From Rhineura floridana (taxonomy: Eukaryota; Chordata; Lepidosauria; Squamata; Rhineuridae), in NCBI RefSeq assembly GCF_030035675.1, contig NC_084484.1:184115434-184179433 (forward strand): a stretch of 64,000 nucleotides of DNA, in the 5' to 3' direction. The translations under genes were made by a program, and so were the position numbers. The notes below the pieces were generated by a model. That model had not been told where the DNA came from. It made no database searches and saw nothing but the letters and a program-made list of their open reading frames with translations. Below, piece after piece: positions 41,242 to 49,740 of this stretch (positions within the stretch are counted from its first letter, which is position 1; each line of letters starts with the position of its first letter).

Positions 41242-41450
41242 GCCAGTGTGGTGTAGTGGTTAAGGTGTTGGACTACACGAATCCCCACACAGCCATGGAG
41301 CTCACTGGGTGACCTTGGGCCAGTCACTGCCTCTCAGCCTCAGGAAGGCAGTGGTAAACCTCCTCTGAATACCGCTTACCAGGAAAACCCTATTCAGAGG
41401 GTCGCCGTAAGTTGGAATTGACTTGAAGGCAGTCCATTTCATTTTGCAAA
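41242..41450 (+). mobile_element. tRNA-derived SINE with RTE-like tail
   Basis: Head TGGTGTAGTGGTTAAGGTG (A-box), a shortened anticodon/B-box region (GACTACACGAATCCCC), body TGGGTGACCTTGGGCCAGTC, and tail GGCAGTGGTAAACCTCCTCT, GGTCGCCGTAAGTTGG, GACTTGAAGGCAGTCC. Confidence 0.85.
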
Positions 41451-41517
41451 CCAGCCTAACAGCACATGAGCTACAACCGTCATGGAGATTCTGCCTTCAT
41501 CAAGGCAGCATTAAATC

Positions 41518-41640
41518 CCTGGCATCTTCAGGTAGGGCAGGGAATGTCCCATGCTTGAAACAGTGGAGAGCTGCCAGTCAGTGCAGCTAGACAGACAAAT
41601 GTTCTGACTTGGTACAGGGCAGCTTCCTATTTTCCTATGC
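41518..41640 (+). mobile_element. tRNA-derived SINE fragment
   Basis: AAATCCCTGGCATCTTCAGG, GGAGAGCTGCCAGTCAGTGC and ACAGGGCAGCTTCCTATTTT, the 58912-type family. Confidence 0.65.
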
Positions 41641-41775
41641 ATTTACAACAACCCTGTGAGGCAGGTTAGGGTGAGTGCTTAAGAGCCAACATTATCCAGT
41701 AAGTTATCCAGCAGCGATTCAAACCCAAGTCTCCCCAGGCTCGGTCCAACTTCTTGCCCACTGTGCCAGACCAGT
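41641..41775 (-). mobile_element. MIR-like SINE fragment
   Basis: ACAACAACCCTGTGAGGCAG and GCGATTCAAACCCAAGTCTC (antisense B-box), like the element at 5466. Confidence 0.55.
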
Positions 41776-42205
41776 GGCAACCACAGTACCACATTGACAC
41801 CTCTCTCTCTTTGCAGTTGGCTTACAGAAGCTGAGAAATTGCTGCCACTCACTCATACATGTCCGTATGTGCATAACTAGAGCTGCTAATTCTTGAAACA
41901 GAAAATGCCAGATGCTTAGTCAGCAGGGGCTGTGCCAAAGGGGGGGGGCAAGCTCCCCTCAAATAAGGAGTTTGTCCCTCCACCTAGTATATTTTGTCCA
42001 CCTAGAAATATACTTGGCCTCTTCTGTCCCCCACCCCATTTTTTCTGGTGCTGTTGCTGTTGGTCAGGGGCAGGACCTGAGGAGCAGAGCCCTGTGAATT
42101 CAGGGGCAGATCTGATGGGGTTTGGGGGGTGCGTGGGAGTTTGGGGGGTCTGAGCACAGAGTAAAAGCTGATCATTCAACTATGGCAGGTATGGCTAACC
42201 TGTGG
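41776..42205. other. Unassigned intergenic sequence
   Basis: No gene; G- and C-runs near 41940 and 42030. Part of 42180-42212 (GGCTAACCTGTGGCCCACCA) resembles one arm of the 2028-type MITE. Confidence 0.4.
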
Positions 42206-42470
42206 CCCACCAGATAATAATAATAATAAACTTGATTTCTACCCCGCCCTTTTTCCAATAGGACTCAGAGCGGCTTACAACTAAAAACAACACCATTAAA
42301 ACATACAGAAATAAAACATACGTTAAAAACAGCGGACAATTTAAAATAATAAAATCATATACTGTAGTCACCAATCCTATGACATTTAATCTTGGTCGTT
42401 CTCTATCCCAAATGCCCGTTGAAATAAAACAGTCTACTTGTCGCCGGAAAGACGGCAAGGAGGGAGCTAA

Positions 42471-43061
42471 TCACACCTCACTCGGAAGGGAGTTCCATAG
42501 CCTAGGGGCGGCCACCGAAAAGGCCCTATCTCGTGTCCTCTTCATATGTACTTGCAAAGGTGTGGGAAGCACAAGAAGGGCCTCACCTGAAGATCTCAAA
42601 TCCCAGACAGGTTCATGTAGGGAGATACGATCTGTCAAATAGCCTGGACCTGAGCCGTACAGGGCTTTGTAGGTCAAAGTCAGTACTTTGAATTGTGACC
42701 GGAAACAAATTGGCAGCCAGTGGAGCTGTTGTAACAGGGGAGTTGTATGGTCCCTGTAACCAGCCCCGGTTAGCACTCTGGCTGCAGCTCTTTGTACCAA
42801 TTTAAGTTTACGAACAGTCTTCAAAGGCAGCCCCACGTAGAGCACGTTACAGTAGTCTAAGCGGGATGTAACCAAGGCATGCATCACCCTAGTCAGATCA
42901 GGCAGCTCCAGGAATGAGCGCAGCTGGCGCACCAGTTTTAATTGGGCAAAGGCGCTCCTGGATACAGCAGCAATCTGGGCCTCCAAATTCAAAGCTGAGT
43001 CCAGGAGTACACCCAAACTGCGAACCTGAGACTTCAGGGGGAGTGCAACCCTATCCAGCAC
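42471..43061 (-). CDS. L2 ORF2 C-terminal part, beyond the pogo insertion
   Basis: Continuation of the same L2 frame: [80 protein letters not shown], and AFSVAAPRLWNSLPSEV before a TGA. Past that stop the frame goes on with LAPSLPSFRRQVD. Confidence 0.88.
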   Translation of the reverse strand: MLDRVALPLKSQVRSLGVLLDSALNLEAQIAAVSRSAFAQLKLVRQLRSFLELPDLTRVMHALVTSRLDYCNVLYVGLPLKTVRKLKLVQRAAARVLTGAGYRDHTTPLLQQLHWLPICFRSQFKVLTLTYKALYGSGPGYLTDRISLHEPVWDLRSSGEALLVLPTPLQVHMKRTRDRAFSVAAPRLWNSLPSEV

Positions 43062-43108
43062 CGGTTGAATCCCTATTCCCTGATCTGCCCTCCGACTGAC
43101 CAGGAGTA

Positions 43109-43185
43109 CCGTATATTCCGGCGTATAAGACGACCCCCAACTTTTCCAGTTAAAATATAGTTTGGGATATACTCACCGTATAAGA
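43109..43185 (+). repeat. Left terminal inverted repeat of the pogo-like element
   Basis: CCGTATATTCCGGCGTATAA is followed by GACGACCCCC. A second copy of the subterminal motif, CCGTATAAGACTACCCC, lies at 43167-43183. Such motif pairs are likely transposase binding sites. Confidence 0.9.
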
Positions 43186-43464
43186 CTACCCCTCTTCCAA
43201 CGCACACCAAATAAAAATTAAAAAAACATCAGATTTGATTTCAATATGGTAATTTTAATTCAAATGCTTATGACATGCAGGTACTTAGCAGGAAAACTGT
43301 CACAAACATAAGGCTGTTTGTCATCAAACATGTAAACATAAAACAGTGCAAGTGGATTAAACTTTTCCTAATTCACTCTAAAGCTGAAAGGAAGGATAAG
43401 ACAATAAACCCATGGGAGCTGCCATGCTGTTTGTTTTCTAAGCTGACAACCAAACAGTTTCCCT

Positions 43465-44817
43465 TTAAAAGCCTTCAAAATCCTCCTGTTCGTCATCTGA
43501 TATCATAAGTACATCAATGACATCTTGTGATACATTTGTAAGGCAGTCATCGTATGGATCGAATTCTGTATCAGATGGTGTGGTCTCAGCTTCGGCTTCC
43601 TCTTCATCTTCCCACAAGTAGTCGTCCTCCATACCATCTAATGAATTTGATATGCCACACTTCTTGAAAGACTTGATTACTGTTTCTGCATCAATATCAT
43701 TCCAGGCTTTTATGACAAACTTGCACAAAACATCCAACTGTGAAGCATGCATGTTTCCTCCTTTTGTGAATGACTTTTCGCCGCTAACCATCCATTCATT
43801 CCATTGTTCTCGAATGCGATCTTTAAATGGCTTGTTTAGGCACACATCCAGTGGCTGTACCAACGATGTCAATCCTGCAGGAATAACTGCCGCATCTGTG
43901 TTTAGTCTTGCAAGCCTTTGCTTGGTGCTGGGAGTTAAATGAGCCCTGAACATATCCCACACCAGTAGACTACGTTTTTGAATAAGTCCACCTGGTCGCC
44001 TGCTCCATACATTATCAAGCCATAGCTTTACCCCTTCTTCATCCATCCAGCCTTTTTCATTCACATGTACAAAACAACCAACAGGGAACTTGAGTTTTGG
44101 CATTGTTTTTCTTTTAAAAATAATCATTGGTCTCAGTTTGGTGCCATCAGCTGTGCATCCTAGTACCACTGTAAAACTGGACTTCTCATGTCCTGTTGTT
44201 TTAATTAAAATTGTTTTTTCACTTTTTTGATGGACAGTTTTATTTCCAACCATATCAAAATTCATTGGAGTTTCATCCATATTTCCAATACTACTTAACG
44301 CATAGCCATGTTTAGTGCGCTGTTGTATTACGTATCGATGGAAACTATTTACTTTGCTATCAAGATCTGCAGGTAATTTTTGGGCAACTTTCGTCTTTTG
44401 CCTCAGTACCAAATTATGCCCTCCCATGAATCTAGTACACCAGGATACAGTGGCCTTAAATCTGTTGCTGTGATCTGGGTTAGATTTGGCCCACTGAAGT
44501 GCAAACAAACGTATTTTATTTCGTGTCACTACATAACCGTTTTGGCGATGCTCATTCACCATGTCTGCTACATGTTTTTCAAGTTCTGGCCAATGTGGGG
44601 TGCCTCTTCTTAATGCACACTTACCCCTTGGCATACTCTTTAATGCTTTTTCATTTGCTTTCCAGTCCCGAACCATCTTTTCTGTTACTCCATATTGTCT
44701 TGCAGCAGCGCAGTTATTATGTTCCATGGCAAAGTTTACAACTTTATGTTTGAAACTGGCTTCATATTTCTTTCTTCTTGCTGGTGGAGCCATGATGGGG
44801 TTTTGACTGTTGGACAT
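43465..44817 (-). CDS. pogo/Tigger-family DDE transposase, intact (450 aa)
   Basis: The N-terminus is a psq/Brinker-type helix-turn-helix (about residues 15-55: KKYEASFKHKVVNFAMEHNN, then QYGVTEKMVRDWK). A CENP-B-like HTH region follows (about 70-140). The DDE_1 catalytic domain has IGNMDETPMNFDMVG (Asp181), RSLLVWDMFRAHLT (Asp288) and LTSLVQPLDVCLNKPFKDR (Asp324), giving a D-D-35-D triad. The C-terminal tail (400-450) is strongly acidic. Length and domain order are those of complete pogo-like transposases, and no stop or frameshift is present. A second in-frame Met at residue 9 precedes the HTH. The protein would bind the terminal repeats in the nucleus and catalyse cut-and-paste transposition into TA. 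No added host domain (such as KRAB or a zinc finger) is visible, so a transposon gene is more likely than a domesticated one. Confidence 0.95.
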   Translation of the reverse strand: MSNSQNPIMAPPARRKKYEASFKHKVVNFAMEHNNCAAARQYGVTEKMVRDWKANEKALKSMPRGKCALRRGTPHWPELEKHVADMVNEHRQNGYVVTRNKIRLFALQWAKSNPDHSNRFKATVSWCTRFMGGHNLVLRQKTKVAQKLPADLDSKVNSFHRYVIQQRTKHGYALSSIGNMDETPMNFDMVGNKTVHQKSEKTILIKTTGHEKSSFTVVLGCTADGTKLRPMIIFKRKTMPKLKFPVGCFVHVNEKGWMDEEGVKLWLDNVWSRRPGGLIQKRSLLVWDMFRAHLTPSTKQRLARLNTDAAVIPAGLTSLVQPLDVCLNKPFKDRIREQWNEWMVSGEKSFTKGGNMHASQLDVLCKFVIKAWNDIDAETVIKSFKKCGISNSLDGMEDDYLWEDEEEAEAETTPSDTEFDPYDDCLTNVSQDVIDVLMISDDEQEDFEGF

Positions 44818-45849
44818 TTGTATACTGTACTGTATGTACTGGTGCTATACTGTATGAACAGGTACAGATACTGGTCTTAGAACAGGCGCAGTACACGGCA
44901 CACGACTGGGGCAGAATGCACTGGCTGATGTACACTGTCACGATGGGGCAGAATGTACACTTGGCGTAAAAGGTAATATTGCACAGGATTGCACAGTATC
45001 AAAAGCTTTGGAGGATATATAGCCAAATAGCTTTGTATGTAGTCAACAGTCTGACACACTATCAGTTGACCTGGTGTACAGTCAGTGAAGTATCAGCAGT
45101 GTTGCAGCAAAAAGAGTCTTTATACTGGTGCAGATAAGCGCAGTAGCTGAACAGTTGCCAGGGTCAGTCACAGAGATTGGGTTAGTGAAGTACTTCCTAT
45201 CTGCAGCACATACACAGGGAGCTGATTACACACAGGTAGCTTGACAAAAAGCTGGGTCCCGCTAACCCCAGCCCGTGAGAGAGAAAAACCCTCCCCTTTG
45301 CAATGCTAATGGGCTCTCAGAGAGAACGGGAAAAAACGGCCATTAAAATGGCGCCCGTAGAAAAAGCGGGAAAATCGAACAAGAATGACGTTTATTTTGC
45401 CCAGCAACAACTGTTAAAAAACGTAATGAGCAATGGTGGGCAGAAAAGAATGGCATCTGAAATTTTAACTGTAAAATTAGAGAGAGCCGCCACGGTAGAA
45501 TACGGCCGCAGGACTGAACAACTTAATCGCGGCTGGTGGAAATATGCTAGAAAAAACTCCGTAAAGGAGGCGGTACAGCCTGTAAACTCCCGTAGCCGAA
45601 GAAAATCGACCAACAGGCAAAGCGCAGCCGCGGGCTGAGAGGACTGTCTAGGGCAGAAACAAAGCACCGCGGACGAGGAGCAAGGCAGCCCAAGCAAGAG
45701 GAGCCGCCAAAAGAGGAAGACAAAGAGCCGCAGACACAGGCTCCAGACGGGGAACTAAAGTGCCACCCGTAAAAATCAAAGACGAAGGGAGCCGCAGCCT
45801 CAGGCTCCCGATCGTCAGGGCACAAAGGGAAAAAACGGCAAAAAAGGGC
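44818..45849. other. 5' region of the pogo-like element between array and transposase
   Basis: About 1 kb, containing TACTGTATG/TACAGTATAG-like repeats just upstream of the ATG (44820-44880) and a plus-strand 111-codon frame at 45303-45638 rich in Lys, Arg and Asn with no family likeness. A spliced 5' leader for the transposase mRNA may lie here; no site is certain. Confidence 0.5.
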
Positions 45850-46945
45850 TGGAGAAAATCAAAGACGAAAGAAGCCGCAACCGCAGGCTCCCAATCGTCA
45901 GGGCACAAAGGGAGGATCGGTAGAGAAAAAGGGAGTCGGAGGCTGCAGCCGCAGCTCCTGGCCAAGCCGCGTCCGCCGCTGAGGCGAGAGACCGCACACA
46001 CACACCCAGCAAGGAGGAGAAATTAACAAGGAAATTGACACACAAGCAAAAAGAACACAAGCCAGCAGCAACCACACACACCCGCACTCTCGACACAAGT
46101 AAGGTGGGGTAAAGCGCTGCCCGTAAAAATCAAAGATGAAGGGAGCTGCAGCCTCAGGCTCCCGATCGTCAGGGCACAAAGGGAGGATCGGTAGAGAAAA
46201 AGGGGGTCGGAGGCTGCAGCCGCAGCTCCTGGCCAAGCCGCGTCCCCCGCTGAGGCGAGAGACCGCACACACACACCCAGCAAGGAGGAGAAATTAACAA
46301 GGAAATTGACACACAAGCAAAAAGAACACAAGCCAGCAGCAACCACACACACCCGCACTCTCGACACAAGTAAGGTGGGGTAAAGCGCTGCCCGTAAAAA
46401 TCAAAGATGAAGGGAGCTGCAGCCTCAGGCTCCCGATCGTCAGGGCACAAAGGGAGGATCGGTAGAGAAAAAGGGGGTCGGAGGCTGCAGCCGCAGCTCC
46501 TGGCCAAGCCGCGTCCCCCGCTGAGGCGAGAGACCGCACACACACACCCAGCAAGGAGGAGAAATTAACAAGGAAATTGACACACAAGCAAAAAGAACAC
46601 AAGCCAGCAGCAACCACACACACCCGCACTCTCGACACAAGTAAGGTGGGGTAAAGCGCTGCCCGTAAAAATCAAAGATGAAGGGAGCTGCAGCCTCAGG
46701 CTCCCGATCGTCAGGGCACAAAGGGAGGATCGGTAGAGAAAAAGGGGGTCGGAGGCTGCAGCCGCAGCTCCTGGCCAAGCCGCGTCCCCCGCTGAGGCGA
46801 GAGACCGCACACACACACCCAGCAAGGAGGAGAAATTAACAAGGAAATTGACACACAAGCAAAAAGAATGCGGCACCCCAAGCCAGTAGCAACCACACAC
46901 ACCCGCACTCTTGACACAAGTAAGGTGGGGTAATAAGTGGTAGAT
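45850..46945. repeat. 271-bp tandem repeat array inside the pogo-like element
   Basis: Four units, at about 45850-46119, 46120-46390, 46391-46661 and 46662-46935. Units 2 and 3 look identical and the outer units are slightly diverged; a short extra partial unit lies at 45764-45845. Each unit contains AGGCTCCCGATCGTCAGGGC, GGATCGGTAGAGAAAAAGGG, CTGCAGCCGCAGCTCCTGGC and CACACACACACCCAGC. In the element's orientation the array lies upstream of the transposase gene. Because 271 is not a multiple of three, the long minus frames in each unit shift from unit to unit and are probably not coding. Confidence 0.93.
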
Positions 46946-46954
46946 GGTAGACGA

Positions 46955-47035
46955 CACCCGGTGTATAAGACGACCCCCGACTTTGGAGAAGATTTTCCGG
47001 GGTTAAAAAGTCGTCTTATATGCCGGAATATACGG
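46955..47035 (-). repeat. Right terminal inverted repeat of the pogo-like element
   Basis: The outer end TATGCCGGAATATACGG mirrors the left end. A directly oriented GTGTATAAGACGACCCCC lies at 46959-46976, so both ends carry two copies of the motif. Confidence 0.9.
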
Positions 47036-47608
47036 TACCTCTATTTTATCAGGATTTAATCTCAACTTGTTTGCCCTCATCCAGTCCATCACTGATGCCA
47101 GACACTGGTTTAGGGCCTGTACAGCTTTCTTGGCTTCAGGTGGAAAAGAGAAATAGAGTTGAGTGTCATCAGCATACTGATGGCACCGAACCCCAAAACC
47201 CCGGACAACCTCTCCCAGCGGTTTCATGTAGATGTTGAATAACATGGGGGACAAAACGGAACCCTGAGGGACCCCATAGGTCAATGGCCAGGGGGTCGAA
47301 CAGGAGTCCCCCAGTACCACCTTCTGGGTTTGGTCCTCCAGGAAGGATTGGAGCCACTGTAACACCGTGCCCCCAAGTCCCATCTCAGCAAGGCGGCCCA
47401 GAAGGATACCATGATCGATGGTATCGAAAGCCGCTGAGAGGTCCAGTAGAACCAACAGAGACACACTCCCCCTGTCCAGTTCTCTGCGTAGGTCGTCCAC
47501 CAAGGCGACCAAAGCCGTCTCTCTCCCATAGCCAGGCCTGAAACCAGATTGAAATGGATCCAGATAATCCGTATCATCCAGGAATCTCTGGAGTTGGGTG
47601 ACCACCAC
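47003..47608 (-). CDS. L2 ORF2 reverse transcriptase part, up to the pogo insertion
   Basis: RT motifs in order: [80 protein letters not shown] (catalytic YADD) and RANKLRLNPDKIEV. The last residues before the stop are read from the transposon end and are not L2. The frame is open upstream to the TGA at 47812-47810. Confidence 0.88.
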   Translation of the reverse strand: MVVTQLQRFLDDTDYLDPFQSGFRPGYGRETALVALVDDLRRELDRGSVSLLVLLDLSAAFDTIDHGILLGRLAEMGLGGTVLQWLQSFLEDQTQKVVLGDSCSTPWPLTYGVPQGSVLSPMLFNIYMKPLGEVVRGFGVRCHQYADDTQLYFSFPPEAKKAVQALNQCLASVMDWMRANKLRLNPDKIEVPYIPAYKTTF

Positions 47609-47809
47609 ACGCTCTACTATCTCGCTTAAAAATGGAATATTGGAGACTGGCCGGTAGTTGCCTAGTAAAGAGGGATCCAGGGAGGGCTTTTTCAGCAGTG
47701 GTCTTATAACTGCCTCCTTTAAGCATGATGGAATTCTGCCTTGTTGTAGAGAGGCATTAACTACTCCCCTGACCCAATCGACCAGTCCCCCTCTGGTACT
47801 TCTAATGAG

Positions 47810-48952
47810 TCAGGAAGGGCAAGGGTCCAGTACACAAGTGGTGGCATGCGCCGCTCCAAGGATCTTGTCCACATCCTCGGGCAGGACAAGTTGAAAAGAA
47901 TCCATTTTAATTGGACAAACAGGCACCAAAGTTACATCCTCAGAGACTGTATCAATTTTAGCATCCAAGTCAGAGCAAATCTGAGCGACTTTGTCTGCAA
48001 AGTGCCGTGCAAATTCTTGACAGCGGTCTGCTGAGTGGTCAGAATTACCCTCACGGGGGCTGGAACTTAAAAGCCCCCTAACCACTCGAAACAGTTCCGC
48101 TGGATGGCTCCCAGCAGACGCAATGGAGGCCGAGAAGATAGATTTCTTCTTAGCCCGTACTGCCTCGGAGTAGGCCTTCAAATAGGCTCTAGCCCGAGAG
48201 CGATCAGCTTTGCTCCGAGTCTTCCACCAACGTCGCTCTAGTCCCCGTCTGACACGTTTCATCACCACCAGCTCCTTGGAAAACCATGGGGCCGGTTTGG
48301 CTCCACTCCGAAAGAGGGGACGCTCAGGAGCAATCGTGTCCACCGCCCTGGCCATTTCTCTATTACAGAGGTCAACCAGGGTTTCGACAGGATCGCCTGC
48401 CAAGGTGACAGGAAAATCTCCAAGAGCCGTCAGGAAACCATCCGGATCCATCAGCCTCCTGGGACGGACAATTCTAATCGGTCCCCCACCCCTGCAGAGG
48501 TTCTGAGTCCCAGTGAGTCTAAACCCGACCAGGTAGTGATCTGTCCATGACAACGGAACCACTGCGAGTTCTTCCACACCAAGATCGCCGTCATCCCGAC
48601 CAACACAGAAAACAAGGTCGAGGGTGTGACCAGCAACATGAGTGGGGCCAGATACTACTTGGGACAGACCCATGGTTGTCATGGAGGCCATGAAGTCCTG
48701 AGCCACTCCCAACAGAGCAGTCTCAGCATGGATGTTGAAGTCACCCAGTACCACAAGCTGAGGGGACTCCAACACCAACCCCGAGACTACCCCGGCTAGC
48801 TCAGGTAGGGAGACTGTGGAGCAGCGGGGTGGGCGGTACACCAACAGAATCCCTATTCTGTCCTGGCCACCTAACTTCAAGTACACACACTCGAACCCTG
48901 AGAACTGTGGGAGAGGGCACCTGGTCAGGGGGATAGTATCACGATAGACCAC
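47810..48952 (-). CDS. L2 ORF2 N-terminal part (endonuclease)
   Basis: 380 residues covering most of the L2 endonuclease and the linker: GILLVYRPPRCSTVSLPELA, LVVLGDFNIHAETALLG, VSGPTHVAGHTLDLVFCVG, LSWTDHYLVGFRLTG (the catalytic S/T-D-H), then a basic linker (MKRVRRGLERRWWKTRSKAD) and the pre-RT DVDKILGAAHATTCVLDPCP. A TGA ends the frame; the same frame then continues with LIRSTRGGLVDWVRGVVNAS. Confidence 0.88.
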   Translation of the reverse strand: MVYRDTIPLTRCPLPQFSGFECVYLKLGGQDRIGILLVYRPPRCSTVSLPELAGVVSGLVLESPQLVVLGDFNIHAETALLGVAQDFMASMTTMGLSQVVSGPTHVAGHTLDLVFCVGRDDGDLGVEELAVVPLSWTDHYLVGFRLTGTQNLCRGGGPIRIVRPRRLMDPDGFLTALGDFPVTLAGDPVETLVDLCNREMARAVDTIAPERPLFRSGAKPAPWFSKELVVMKRVRRGLERRWWKTRSKADRSRARAYLKAYSEAVRAKKKSIFSASIASAGSHPAELFRVVRGLLSSSPREGNSDHSADRCQEFARHFADKVAQICSDLDAKIDTVSEDVTLVPVCPIKMDSFQLVLPEDVDKILGAAHATTCVLDPCPS

Positions 48953-49024
48953 TGCGACCCCACCTCCCCGTCCCCCAGGTCTCGGCTGCTGCTGTACTGA
49001 AAAACCAGGTGGACAAAGCTGGGA

Positions 49025-49185
49025 GAGATTAAACTCCCATCATCCCTGACCACTGGAAATGCTAGTTGGAGCTGATGAAAGGTGGAATCCAACAACATTT
49101 GGAAAGCCACAGATTCCCCATCTCGTAAGAGCCACACGACGCTGTTGTTTTTGCTGCAGCAGATTAACATGGTTGGCTACCCCTC
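49025..49185. mobile_element. hAT-like palindromic MITE
   Basis: AAACTCCCATCATCCCTGAC, AGTTGGAGCTGATGAAAGGT and ATCCAACAACATTTGGAAAG follow the 2028-type pattern. Confidence 0.55.
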
Positions 49186-49499
49186 TGAAAACAGTTAAAC
49201 ACAGTTAGTGATTAAGGGTGAAGTTGAAACATGTAATACTTTTCCATCTGGTTAGTCAGATATTTACATGCACACACTTGTCCCTCTTTTCTTGAAGGAG
49301 AGGAGCAATGAATACCTTGACATTCCTCCGGATGTAACATGCACCGAGTTCAGTATTTCTCAAACTGTAACTTAAAATCTGACAACAGTTTGTCATCTTA
49401 GCAAGATGGGGTTGTGGTGTTCCTCTGGACAACCAGCATTACATCATTGCCCCATAATCCTTTTCAGTGAAACAAGGATTTTTGAAAAGTCCCACCTAT
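49186..49499. other. Unassigned intergenic sequence
   Basis: No feature recognised. Confidence 0.45.
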
Positions 49500-49740
49500 A
49501 CTACAAATCAATAATTTTATATTGCTTTTTAATATATTCTTCAACCTTTTAAAAATGTTTTTAAAGCTTTAAAAATGTTTTTAATGATTTTAATATGTTT
49601 TGTTTTAATATAATTTAAAGTCTGTTTTTATGATGTTTTAGTGCTTTTGTTTGCCACCCTGGGCTCCTACTGGGAGATAGGGTGGGATATAAATCAATCA
49701 AACAAATAAGTAAATAAGGAAACAAATAAATAAAGTATTT
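49500..49740 (+). mobile_element. L2 3' tail
   Basis: TTTGTTTGCCACCCTGGGCT, CCTACTGGGAGATAGGGTGG, GATATAAATCAATC and an AAATAAATAAA end. Confidence 0.8.

Larger units (their letters stand above)
43109..47035 (-). mobile_element. pogo/Tigger-like DNA transposon, structurally complete (3927 bp)
   Basis: The termini are inverted repeats: left CCGTATATTCCGGCGTATAA, right (reverse complement) CCGTATATTCCGGCATATAA, 19 of 20 identical, continuing as GACGAC. It is flanked by TA on both sides (43107-43108 and 47036-47037), the Tc1/mariner-pogo target duplication, and sits inside an L2 ORF that rejoins perfectly without it. It carries one intact transposase gene (44817-43465), a 356-bp 3' region and a 2.2-kb 5' region with a 271-bp tandem array. 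The motif GTATAAGACGACCCCC recurs near the ends (43132, 43169 with a change, and 46961). Everything needed for an autonomous element appears present. Confidence 0.95.
42213..48975 (-). mobile_element. L2-clade LINE, long copy split by a pogo-like transposon
   Basis: Two collinear minus-strand halves, 48975-47036 and 43108-42213, are one L2 copy. The endonuclease, RT and C-terminus are read in order. At the split the codons rejoin exactly (DKIEV | LLVSRRADQG) once the insertion and one TA are removed. Apart from the insertion only two in-frame stops were seen, TGA at 47812-47810 (where Trp is expected) and TGA at 42473-42471 (CGA expected, a CpG decay change). The extreme 5' end is missing. 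The 3' end has a TAATAATAATAAT-type tail at 42213-42230. Confidence 0.92.

Noticed and set aside
43465-44817. A domesticated host gene derived from a pogo transposase
   Set aside because: It still sits between intact terminal repeats with TA duplications and is inserted in a young L2, so it is a transposon gene.
45303-45638. A 111-codon plus-strand frame inside the pogo-like element as a second gene
   Set aside because: No recognisable domain, opposite strand to the transposase, and no supporting signal.
45815-46957. Repeated minus-strand frames of 114-130 codons in the 271-bp array
   Set aside because: They shift frame from unit to unit, are low-complexity Cys/Leu/Ser-rich, and simply reflect GC-rich tandem sequence.
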